Below, one piece after another: positions 38,803 through 49,477 of a stretch of DNA of 64,000 nt. The translations under genes and the position numbers were made by a program. The notes under the pieces are model-generated. The model was given only the letters and a program-made list of their open reading frames with translations. It was not told where the DNA came from and did no database searches. The stretch lies in contig NZ_FMCW01000010.1 in the NCBI RefSeq assembly GCF_900091595.1, positions 20,653 to 84,652 on the forward strand, in the 5' to 3' direction. The DNA is from Micromonospora haikouensis. GTDB lineage: Bacteria; Actinomycetota; Actinomycetes; Mycobacteriales; Micromonosporaceae. How positions within the stretch are numbered: position 1 is the first letter of the stretch; each line of letters begins with the position of its first letter.

Positions 38803-39713
38803 ACGTCGTCACGCCACCGTCCACGGTGCTGCCCGACCAGCTCTCCGCCGCCGCCGAGCAGGGCCGCATCTGCGCGCTCGCCGCGCAGGGGCAGCGCGAC
38901 CTGCAACGGCAGGCGGCCCGCTACCCGGACCTGTTCGCCGGCCGGGCCTTCGACGCCGCGCTGTTCAGCAACATCGCCCTGGCCATCGCCTTCGGCGCAC
39001 CCTGGTGCACCGCCGAGCAGCTGCGGCTGACCAACCGGATGGTGCTCTGGGGCTTCGCCCTCGACTGGCGGATCGACTACCTGGCGAAGTCCCGGGCGGA
39101 CGTCGACCGGGTGGTGGCCGGCGCCCTCGCGGTCGTCGAGGGGGCCAGCCCCGACGCCGACGACCCGCTCGGCCGCCTGCTCGCCGAGCTGCGCGACGAC
39201 CTCGCGGCGGTGCCGGCCTTCGCCGAGCTGGGCGGTGCCTGGCGGGCGGCGGTGCGCCGCACCGTGACGGCGATGGCCCGGGAGTGGGAGTGGAAGACCG
39301 CGCGGGAGCGCGACGGCGCGCCGCTGCCCGGCTTCACCGAATACCTCGCCAACGCCGACAACCTCGCCTGCACCGTGGTCAACGTCGCGCACTGGATCTG
39401 GACGGGCGACGCGGAGACCCACCGGCGGCTGGACCGGCTGGTGACCGTCAGCGACGAGGTGCAGCGGGTGCTGCGGCTCGTCAACGACCTCGCCACCTAC
39501 GAGCGGGACCTCGAATGGGGCGACCTGAACGCGCTGCTGCTGGTCGACGACCGCGCCGAGGTCGACCAGCGCATCGTCGAGCTGGTCGAGCGGTGCACCG
39601 AGCTGCTGGCCCCGCTGTCGGGCGGCTGCCCGCTCCAGGCGGCGTACCTGGCCCGGCAGATCGGATTCAGCAGCGGCTTCTACCGCTCCGCCGACTTCTG
39701 GGGGCAGCGGTGA
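38799..39713 (+). CDS. Class I terpene synthase-like protein
   Basis: A 304-residue all-helical protein resembling bacterial class I terpene synthases. The NSE metal motif is clear: NDLATYERDLEWGDLN near residue 228 (N, T, D/E positions retained). The usual Asp-rich DDxxD motif is represented only by LDWRIDYLAKS near 88, in which the second Asp is Trp. IGFSSGFYRSADFW near the C-terminus fits the closing helix. It probably ionises the diphosphate left after the class II cyclase. The GTG start overlaps the P450 stop. Confidence 0.8.
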   Translation: MNVVTPPSTVLPDQLSAAAEQGRICALAAQGQRDLQRQAARYPDLFAGRAFDAALFSNIALAIAFGAPWCTAEQLRLTNRMVLWGFALDWRIDYLAKSRADVDRVVAGALAVVEGASPDADDPLGRLLAELRDDLAAVPAFAELGGAWRAAVRRTVTAMAREWEWKTARERDGAPLPGFTEYLANADNLACTVVNVAHWIWTGDAETHRRLDRLVTVSDEVQRVLRLVNDLATYERDLEWGDLNALLLVDDRAEVDQRIVELVERCTELLAPLSGGCPLQAAYLARQIGFSSGFYRSADFWGQR

Positions 39714-39729
39714 CGATCTTCCGGGGGCA

Positions 39730-41418
39730 GTGGTGACGCTCGCCCGGCAGCGGGCCGCCGCCTGCGGCCGCGCCGACCGGCCGGCCCGGGATCCGGAGTC
39801 CGCCGCGGACGCCCGCGAGCTGGTCGCCGCGATGACCCTCACCCCGGGCGGGCAGTCCTCCGCGTCGGTGTACGAGACGGCGCGCCTGGTCAGCCTCGCG
39901 CCGTGGCTGACGCACCACGCCGAGCGGGTCGCGTACCTGCTCGCCGGCCAGCGTCCCGACGGCGCGTGGGGCGGCCCGCAGGGGTACGCGCTGGTGCCGA
40001 CGCTGAGCGCCACCGAGGCACTGCTGACCGCGCTGCGCCGCCGGGACGCCGACGTGCTCGCGGGCGCCCGCGCCGCCGAGCGGCTGGGCCGGGCCGTCGA
40101 CGGCGGGCTGCGGGCCCTGCACCGGTGGCTCGCCGGCCCGGCCCCGTTCTCCGCGCCCGACCTGCCGGCCACCGACCTGACCGTCCCGGCGCTGGTCGGC
40201 TCGGTCGCCGCGCACCTCGACGCGGTGCGCGCCGACCCGCCGCCCGGCCTCGCCGCCTGGCGCGACGCCGGCCCGCTGCCCCTGCCGTCCGGGCTGGACC
40301 ACGCCCGGCTCGACCGGGTCCGCGCGCTGGTCGCCTCGGGCGGCCCGCTGCCGGAGAAGCTGCTGCACGCCCTGGAGGTGGCCGGCCCGGCGGCCCGCCG
40401 GGCCGCCGGGGTGACCCCGGTCGGGCCCGGCACCGTGGGCGCGTCCCCGGCGGCGACGGCCGCCTGGCTCGGTGGGCCCGGGCCGGGGCCCGGCGCCGCC
40501 GCCGCGGTGTCCTACCTGGAAGACGTGGCCCGCCAGCAGGGCGGCCCGGTGCCGTGCGCGACCGGGATCACCGTCTTCGAACGGGCCTGGTCGCTGAGCA
40601 CCCTGAGCCGGGCGGGCATGACGCTGCCCGTGCCGCCCCGGCTGCTCGCCGGGCTCGCGGCCACCGTCGGCCCCGCCGGCACCGCCACCGCGCCCGGCCT
40701 GCCCGCAGACGCCGACACCACGGCGGTGACCCTCTACGCGCTGGCCCGCCTCGGCCGCCCCGTCGACCCGGCCAGCCTCTGGGGGTACGACACCGGCGAG
40801 CACTTCTGCACCTGGCCGGGGGAGGACGGCGCGTCGGTCACCACCAACGCCCACGTGCTCGACGCGTTCGGCTGGCACCTGGCCCACCGCGCGCCGGCCG
40901 ACGCCCGGCTCACCGCCGTGACGCGGCGGCTCACCCGCTGGCTTGCCGACCGGCAGTCGTCCGACGGGGCGTGGACCGACCGCTGGCACGCTTCGCCCTA
41001 CTACGCCACGAGCTGCGCGGTGCTCGCCCTGGCCGGTCACGGCCGGGGCCCGGCCGCCGTGGGCGCGGTGACCCGGGCCGCCGACTGGGTGCTCGCCGGG
41101 CAGCGCGCCGACGGCTCCTGGGGGCGGTGGGGCGGCACGGTCGAGGAGACCGCGTACGCGGTGCAGGTCCTGCGCGCCGCCCGGTCCGCCGCGCCGGCCG
41201 CCGTCGAGGCGGCGCTGGGGCGGGCCCGGCGCTACCTGGCCACGATGGAGGGACGCGACGGCGCGCCCGCGCTCTGGCACGACAAGGACCTCTACCGCCC
41301 CGTCGTGATCGTCCGCGCCGCCGTCGCCGCGGCCCGTCATCTCGTCCGCGCCGGGGCCTCTGGTGACGCCTTCACCGGGCCCGGGTACGGCAGGACCCCC
41401 TTGATCAGTGCCGCTTGA
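39730..41418 (+). CDS. Class II diterpene cyclase
   Basis: A 562-residue protein with alpha-barrel repeats of the class II terpene cyclase/prenyltransferase type (QRPDGAWGGPQGYAL, WLADRQSSDGAWTD, WVLAGQRADGSWGRWGG). The protonating acid motif is DADTT at 327-331, the DxDTT variant seen in the mycobacterial Rv3377c halimadienyl diphosphate synthase. It probably cyclises geranylgeranyl diphosphate to a bicyclic diphosphate for the class I partner. It follows that gene by 16 bases. No GGPP synthase is adjacent, so the substrate must come from elsewhere. Confidence 0.88.
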   Translation: MVTLARQRAAACGRADRPARDPESAADARELVAAMTLTPGGQSSASVYETARLVSLAPWLTHHAERVAYLLAGQRPDGAWGGPQGYALVPTLSATEALLTALRRRDADVLAGARAAERLGRAVDGGLRALHRWLAGPAPFSAPDLPATDLTVPALVGSVAAHLDAVRADPPPGLAAWRDAGPLPLPSGLDHARLDRVRALVASGGPLPEKLLHALEVAGPAARRAAGVTPVGPGTVGASPAATAAWLGGPGPGPGAAAAVSYLEDVARQQGGPVPCATGITVFERAWSLSTLSRAGMTLPVPPRLLAGLAATVGPAGTATAPGLPADADTTAVTLYALARLGRPVDPASLWGYDTGEHFCTWPGEDGASVTTNAHVLDAFGWHLAHRAPADARLTAVTRRLTRWLADRQSSDGAWTDRWHASPYYATSCAVLALAGHGRGPAAVGAVTRAADWVLAGQRADGSWGRWGGTVEETAYAVQVLRAARSAAPAAVEAALGRARRYLATMEGRDGAPALWHDKDLYRPVVIVRAAVAAARHLVRAGASGDAFTGPGYGRTPLISAA

Positions 41419-41515
41419 GTGAACAAACCGACACTGCTAGCGTGCGCGCGTGGTCGACGGTGTACCGGCCACACGCGCTCCGGCAGCCCCCCGAACAGCC
41501 GGCCAGGACGGTGTG

Positions 41516-44110
41516 ATGCGTTCCCGCAGTACGAATCTCCGTACGAAAATCGTCGCTCTGCTGGCGTCGCTCGTCGCGCTCTGGGTCTTCGCGGCGTGGG
41601 TGACCCTGCGGGACGGCGCCAACCTGCTCGGGGTGCAGGCGCTCAACGAGTCGGTGTCCGAGCCGAGCGAGGCGCTGGTGCTCCAGCTCCAGCGGGAACG
41701 GAAGCTGTCGCTGGCCTATCTGGGGCGGCCGGACGAGACGCGGCGGGAGGCGCTCGGCGCGGAACGGCGGCGCACCGACGAGCTGGCGTCGACGTTCCGC
41801 GAGTCGTCCAGCAGCTGGCGGGCCACCGTCGCCGCCAGCGACACGCTGAAGCAGCGCCTCGACGCGGTCTACGGGCAGCTGTCCCGGCTGGGCGAGACCC
41901 GCTCCGGGGTGGACGCCCGCAGCGTCGACCGGTCGTCGACCCTCGCCGCGTACGGGCAGGTCGTGCGGTCCATCTTCGACGTCTACTCGGCCCTCGGCCT
42001 CCTCGACGACCAGCAGGTGGGCGAGGACACCACCGCCCTGATCGAGCTCAACCGCGCCCGTGAGCTGCTGTCCCAGGAGGACGCCATGCTCACCGGCGCG
42101 CTCTCGGCGGGACGGATGACCGCGGCGGAACGGTCCCAGCTCGCCCAGCTCATCGGCGCGCAGCGGTTCGCGGCCGACCTGGCGGTGAGCCGGCTGCCCG
42201 CCGCCGACCGGGAACGCTACGACGCGATGGTCGGCGGCGAGGCGTTCGAGAACCTGCGCGACCTGGAGGACGGCGTCCTGGAGGGCCGGGGCGCCGACCC
42301 CCGGCTGGGCTTCGAGGCCGCCGACTGGGACGCGGCGGTGGCACCCGCGTTGGCCCAGTGGAGCGAGGTCGTGATCGCCGGCGGCGACGACGTGGTGGAG
42401 CGGGCCACCCCGGTCGCCGTCACGGTGATCATCCGCCTGGTGCTCGCCACGGGCCTGGGCCTGCTCGCCGTCGTCGCGTCGATCATCGTGTCGATCACCA
42501 CCGCCCGGGTGCTGCTGCGGCAGCTGGAGCGGCTGCGCGACGCGGCGTTCACCCTGGCCAACGACCGGCTGCCCAGCGTGGTGGAGCGGCTCGGTCACGG
42601 CGAGGACGTGGACGTGGCCCGGGAGGCCCCACCGCTGGAGTTCGGCGACGACGAGGTCGGCCAGGTGGGCAAGGCGTTCAACGCGGTCCAGGAGACCGCG
42701 CTGCGCACCGCCGTCGAGCAGGCGGAGCTGCGCCGCAACGTCCGCGAGGTCTTCCTCAGCCTGGCCCGGCGCACCCAGGCGCTGGTGCACCGCCAGCTCA
42801 CCCTGCTCGACGCGATGGAGCGCCGGGAGCAGGACGCCGAGGAACTGGAGGACCTGTTCCGGGTCGACCACCTCGCCACCCGGATGCGGCGCAACGCCGA
42901 GAACCTGATCGTGCTCTCCGGCTCCACGCCGGGCCGGGCCTGGCGGCGCAACGTCCCGATGGTCGACGTGGTCCGCGGCGCGGTCGCCGAGGTGGAGGAC
43001 TACACCCGGGTCAATGTGCTGCCGCTGGGCAACGTCTCGCTGGCGGGCCGGGCGGTCGGCGACATCATCCACCTGCTGGCCGAGCTGATCGAGAACGGGC
43101 TGTCGTTCTCGCCGCCGCACACCACCGTGGAGGTGCGCGGCCAGGCCGTGGCCAACGGCTTCGTCATCGAGATCGAGGACCGGGGCCTCGGCATGAGCGA
43201 GGAGGACCTCGCCGCCGCGAACCACCGGATCGTGGACCGCTCCGAACTCAACCTGGCCAACGCCGCCCGGCTCGGCCTCTACGTGGTCAGCCGCCTCACC
43301 GACCGGCACGGCGTGCGGGTGCAGTTGAAGGAGTCGGCGTACGGGGGCACCACCGCGGTCGTGCTGATTCCGGCGGAGCTGGTGACCGACTCCGGTGGGG
43401 CCGGCGGACCCGGGCGCACCGGCAGGACCGACCCGTCCGCGCCGGTCGTGGCGGCCCGGCCGGGCCCGTCGGGCGACCGGCCGGCGGCCCGCCCGGTCGC
43501 ACCGGTGGCCCTGGCGGAGGCCCCGACGGCCCCGGCCGCCGGGCCGTCCGTCGAGGACGACGGCACGCCGGGCCTGCCCACCCGCGCCCGGCCCCGCACC
43601 GCCGGCCCGGCACCGGCCGCCCCGGGCGGGGAGACCGAGCTTCCGGTACGCCCACGGCGTCCCGCCGGGCAGTCGGCGCTGGACGCGCCGACCGTGCCGA
43701 CCGGGCTCCCGATCACCACGCCCCGGCCGGCCGGCGGCGGTGCGGCACCGGGCTCCACGGTGGAGCGCCCGGAGCCGGCCGAGCGGCCCGACGGGACCAC
43801 CACCGACGGCGAGACCGCGCCCGACACCCCCGCCCCGGCGCCCGTGCCGGTGCAGCGGACCGGCACCGGGCTGCCCGTGCGCGTGCGACAGGCCAACATC
43901 GTGCCGGAGTTGCGCGAGGACCCGGCCGCGCAGCCCGACGAGGAGGAGGACACGGTCCGCGTGCCGGAGCAGGTCCTCAAGATGATGAGCTCCTACCAGC
44001 GCGGCACCCGACGGGGCCGCACCGACGCGGCCCGCCTGCTCGGTGGTGCCGGCGGCGCGGAACCCACCGGCGGTTCCGGCGACGACGCCGACGGGCACGA
44101 GGCGACCTGA
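41516..44110 (+). CDS. cvnA: Conservon sensor histidine kinase-like protein CvnA
   Basis: An 864-residue membrane sensor. TM1 is at about 12-28, followed by an extracellular nitrate/nitrite-sensing-like helical domain (LQRERKLSLAYLGRPDETRR... to about 300). TM2 at about 307-328 leads to a HAMP region and the ATPase domain (LAELIENGLSFSPPHTTVEV, DRGLGMSEEDL, GLYVVSRLTDRHGVRV). The C-terminal ~220 residues are a Pro/Ala-rich linker ending with basic residues. No His-box dimerisation motif is obvious, as in other CvnA. It heads the cvnABCD set and starts about 100 bases after the terpene cyclase gene. Confidence 0.9.
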   Translation: MRSRSTNLRTKIVALLASLVALWVFAAWVTLRDGANLLGVQALNESVSEPSEALVLQLQRERKLSLAYLGRPDETRREALGAERRRTDELASTFRESSSSWRATVAASDTLKQRLDAVYGQLSRLGETRSGVDARSVDRSSTLAAYGQVVRSIFDVYSALGLLDDQQVGEDTTALIELNRARELLSQEDAMLTGALSAGRMTAAERSQLAQLIGAQRFAADLAVSRLPAADRERYDAMVGGEAFENLRDLEDGVLEGRGADPRLGFEAADWDAAVAPALAQWSEVVIAGGDDVVERATPVAVTVIIRLVLATGLGLLAVVASIIVSITTARVLLRQLERLRDAAFTLANDRLPSVVERLGHGEDVDVAREAPPLEFGDDEVGQVGKAFNAVQETALRTAVEQAELRRNVREVFLSLARRTQALVHRQLTLLDAMERREQDAEELEDLFRVDHLATRMRRNAENLIVLSGSTPGRAWRRNVPMVDVVRGAVAEVEDYTRVNVLPLGNVSLAGRAVGDIIHLLAELIENGLSFSPPHTTVEVRGQAVANGFVIEIEDRGLGMSEEDLAAANHRIVDRSELNLANAARLGLYVVSRLTDRHGVRVQLKESAYGGTTAVVLIPAELVTDSGGAGGPGRTGRTDPSAPVVAARPGPSGDRPAARPVAPVALAEAPTAPAAGPSVEDDGTPGLPTRARPRTAGPAPAAPGGETELPVRPRRPAGQSALDAPTVPTGLPITTPRPAGGGAAPGSTVERPEPAERPDGTTTDGETAPDTPAPAPVPVQRTGTGLPVRVRQANIVPELREDPAAQPDEEEDTVRVPEQVLKMMSSYQRGTRRGRTDAARLLGGAGGAEPTGGSGDDADGHEAT

Positions 44111-44220
44111 GAACGAGCACGAGGCGACGTGAGGGCGGCGCGGACGACCCGCGCCCGTGGCGGGACGGCAGGTCCCAGACGACAAACGGCGACACCAGCC
44201 GGGGGAGAAGAGGACGACGA

Positions 44221-44643
44221 GTGGGGCAGAAGACGGCTTCGAGTGCCGATCTGACGTGGTTGCTGGATGATCTGGTCGGCCGGGTGAAGCAGGCCGAGCA
44301 CGCGGTCGCGCTCTCCACAGACGGCCTGCTGATGGCCTCGTCGCAGGGCCTGAGCCGGGACGACGGGGAGCACCTCGCTGCGATGGCGGCCGGCATCCAG
44401 AGCCTGGCCCGGGGCGCGGGGAAGCGGTTCGGCGGCGGCCAGGTGCAGCAGACCATCATCGAGATGCAGTCGTCGTTCCTGTTCGTCACCGCCGCCGGCC
44501 GCAACGCGTGCCTCGCGGTGCTGGCCTCCGAGGACGCCGACGTCGGCCTCATCGCCTACGAGATGGCCATGCTGGTGACCCGGGTCGGCAAGTACGTGGC
44601 CTCCCCGACCCGGCTTCCCGAGCAGCCGGTCAGCGAGAAGTAG
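44221..44643 (+). CDS. cvnB: Conservon roadblock/LC7 protein CvnB
   Basis: A 140-residue roadblock/LC7 domain protein: LTWLLDDLVGRVKQAEHAVALSTDGLLMAS at the start, ending with MLVTRVGKYVASPTRLPEQ. In conservons it binds CvnD and acts as a regulator of the GTPase. Start GTG 44221, with AGAGGA upstream. The long open frame reaching back into cvnA is not used. Confidence 0.92.
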   Translation: MGQKTASSADLTWLLDDLVGRVKQAEHAVALSTDGLLMASSQGLSRDDGEHLAAMAAGIQSLARGAGKRFGGGQVQQTIIEMQSSFLFVTAAGRNACLAVLASEDADVGLIAYEMAMLVTRVGKYVASPTRLPEQPVSEK

Positions 44644-44648
44644 CCGCC

Positions 44649-45035
44649 ATGACGGTGCCGGGGGAGTCCACGGAGGAACGGTGGGTCGACGACCACGCCG
44701 GGCCGGTGGTCCGACCGTACGCGGTGACCGGTGGCCGGGCGCGCCCGGTCACCGGCACGTTCGACCTGATCTCCCTGGTGACGGCCACCCGGTCGGAGGT
44801 GTCGCCGGAGGTCGGGCTGGGCCCGGAGCACCTGGCCATCGTCGCGCTCTGCCAGCGGATCCAGTCCGTGGCGGAGGTCGCCGCCCATCTGGACCTGCCG
44901 GTGGGTACGATCCGGGTTCTGCTCGGCGACCTCATGGCGCGCGACCTCGTGCAGGTACGCGAGCCGCGGACGACTGCGGGCCTTCCCGACGACAGCATCT
45001 TCGAGGCGGTTATCAATGGACTACGGGCCCTCTGA
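44649..45035 (+). CDS. cvnC: Conservon DUF742 protein CvnC
   Basis: A 128-residue DUF742 protein with VVRPYAVTGGRARP near residue 20 and a C-terminal winged-helix-like part (EVAAHLDLPVGTIRVLLGDL, then GLPDDSIFEAVINGLRAL). It lies five bases after cvnB and overlaps cvnD by 20 bases, typical conservon order. Confidence 0.92.
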   Translation: MTVPGESTEERWVDDHAGPVVRPYAVTGGRARPVTGTFDLISLVTATRSEVSPEVGLGPEHLAIVALCQRIQSVAEVAAHLDLPVGTIRVLLGDLMARDLVQVREPRTTAGLPDDSIFEAVINGLRAL

Positions 45036-45624
45036 GCGGCCGGCGGGAGCCGTGCCGTTGCCCACCGCGATCAAGATCCTGGTCGCGGGCGGCTTCGGCG
45101 TCGGCAAGACCACGATGGTCGGTGCGGTCAGCGAGACGCGACCGTTGCGGACGGAGGAGGTGCTCACCGAGACCGGGGTCGGCATCGACGACCTGTCCGG
45201 GGTGGAGGGCAAGACGACCACCACCGTCGCGATGGACTTCGGCCGGATCACGATCAGCGACGACCTGGTGCTCTATCTGTTCGGCACGCCGGGTCAGGAC
45301 CGGTTCTGGTTCGTCTGGGACGAGCTGGCGCTCGGTGCGCTCGGCGCGGTGGTGCTCGCCGACACCCGGCGGCTGGCCGACTGCTTCCCGTCGATCGACT
45401 ACTTCGAGGGGCGCGGCACCCCGTTCGTGGTCGCGGTGAACTGCTTCGAGGGCGCCCGCCGCTACCGGCTCGACGAGGTGCAGGCCGCCCTCAACCTCGA
45501 CCCGGGGGTGCCGGTGCTGCTCTGTGACGCGCGGCAGCGGGAGTCGAGCAAGGAGGTGCTCATCACGCTGATGGAGCACGCGCTGAAGATCCGGGAGTCC
45601 CGCCGCCGCGCCGCCGGCAACTGA
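45016..45624 (+). CDS. cvnD: Conservon small GTPase CvnD
   Basis: A 202-residue Ras-like GTP-binding protein of the conservon type. The P-loop is GGFGVGKTT (about 25-33) and switch II is FGTPGQDRFWF (about 88). The guanine-specificity element is NCFE in place of NKxD, as in other CvnD/MglA relatives. It completes cvnABCD. Many conservons carry a P450 downstream; here the P450 lies at the upstream end of the linked terpene operon instead. Confidence 0.93.
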   Translation: MDYGPSERPAGAVPLPTAIKILVAGGFGVGKTTMVGAVSETRPLRTEEVLTETGVGIDDLSGVEGKTTTTVAMDFGRITISDDLVLYLFGTPGQDRFWFVWDELALGALGAVVLADTRRLADCFPSIDYFEGRGTPFVVAVNCFEGARRYRLDEVQAALNLDPGVPVLLCDARQRESSKEVLITLMEHALKIRESRRRAAGN

Positions 45625-45632
45625 CCGTATGC

Positions 45633-45682
45633 AAGGAAGGGCCCCTTGTTAACAGACGTCTGTTAACAAGGGGCCCTTCCTT
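45633..45682. terminator. 50-bp perfect palindrome between cvnD and acnA
   Basis: The left 25 bases (AAGGAAGGGCCCCTTGTTAA then CAGAC) are repeated exactly as reverse complement to the right. It sits between the convergent cvnD and acnA stops, eight bases from cvnD, so a bidirectional terminator is likely. Related copies are at 14-35 and 20990-21040. Confidence 0.8.
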
Positions 45683-45686
45683 ACGC

Positions 45687-48515
<2,829 letters not shown>

Positions 48516-48621
48516 GTCGTACTCCTTCACACCAGCGACCGTGAGTAGTCCTGAGCAGTCTGTCGCACCGGCCGGGGCGACGCCCCGGTTAGGTGACACT
48601 TACCGCGATTCCCGTTTCAAC

Positions 48622-48641
48622 AAAACCGTACGTCCGTCTTG
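48622..48641. promoter_or_regulatory. Candidate AcnR operator at the aconitase promoter
   Basis: AAAACCGTACGTCCGTCTTG matches the acnR palindrome at 17 of 20 positions. It lies 107 bp upstream of the chosen acnA start. On the minus strand it is followed within about 25 bases by TAAGTGT, a plausible -10 box, so a bound repressor would cover the -35 region. Confidence 0.65.
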
Positions 48642-48771
48642 CTAGTCGCGCAACCTCGCGCCAGGCTTCGGGACGCGCCCGCGCCGCCCGCCCGGGTGGC
48701 CCGGCGGCGGAGGGGCCGCCGCGCCCCGGCAACCCGGGTAGGGTTCGAGGCCGGACCTGAAGGGATGCGCC

Positions 48772-49431
48772 GTGGTCGACGTACAGCACTGGCTGACCGC
48801 GCTGCCCCCGGTCGCGGTCTACCTGATCGTCGCCGGGGTGATCGGCGTGGAGAGCATGGGCGTCCCGCTGCCCGGCGAGATCGTCCTGGTCAGCTCCGCC
48901 CTGCTCGCCGCCACCGGCGTCGTGCAACCCGAGTGGGTGGCCGTCGCCGCGGCGTTCGGCGCGATCGTCGGCGACTCCATCGGGTACGCGGTGGGCCGCC
49001 GGGGCGGCCGACCCCTGCTCGCCCGGATCGGCCGGCGCTTCCCGAAACACCTCGGCCCCGCCCAGCTCGCCCGCGCCGAACAGAGCTTCGCCCGGCACGG
49101 CGTGTGGGCCGTCTTCTTCGGCCGGTTCGTGGCGCTGCTGCGCATCCTCGCCGGCCCCCTCGCCGGCGCGCTACACGTGCCGTACCGGCGGTTTCTGCTG
49201 GCCAACGCGGCCGGCGGCCTGGTCTGGGCCTTCGGCACCACCTACCTGCTCTACAGCGTCGGCCGGGCCGCCGAGCACTGGCTCAAGGACATTTCCTGGG
49301 CCGGGCTGGTCCTCGCCGTCCTCGCCGGCATCGGCAGCACCTGGTGGCTGCGGCGGCGGGCCCGCCGGCTGGAGCAGGCGGACGCGTCCGGCGAGGCCGA
49401 GCCCGTCGGCGCGACCGCCGGCGACCGCTGA
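48772..49431 (+). CDS. DedA-family membrane protein
   Basis: A 219-residue inner-membrane protein of the DedA/SNARE-associated family, implicated in undecaprenyl-phosphate or lipid flipping and membrane homeostasis. Characteristic segments are GVESMGVPLPGEIVLVSSALLA (about 27-48), FGAIVGDSIGYAVGRRGGR, and the FARHGVWAVFFGRFVALLRILAGPLAG block (about 104-130), which has the conserved Arg residues. GTG start. It is divergent from acnA. Confidence 0.9.
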   Translation: MVDVQHWLTALPPVAVYLIVAGVIGVESMGVPLPGEIVLVSSALLAATGVVQPEWVAVAAAFGAIVGDSIGYAVGRRGGRPLLARIGRRFPKHLGPAQLARAEQSFARHGVWAVFFGRFVALLRILAGPLAGALHVPYRRFLLANAAGGLVWAFGTTYLLYSVGRAAEHWLKDISWAGLVLAVLAGIGSTWWLRRRARRLEQADASGEAEPVGATAGDR

Positions 49432-49477
49432 CCCGGCGCTGGCCGGTCACCGGCCCAGGCAGCGGCGCGACCACGCC

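Noticed and set aside
45633..45682. Palindrome considered as the terminal repeat of an insertion sequence
   Set aside because: No transposase or remnant lies near any of the three copies; the position between convergent stops fits a terminator better.
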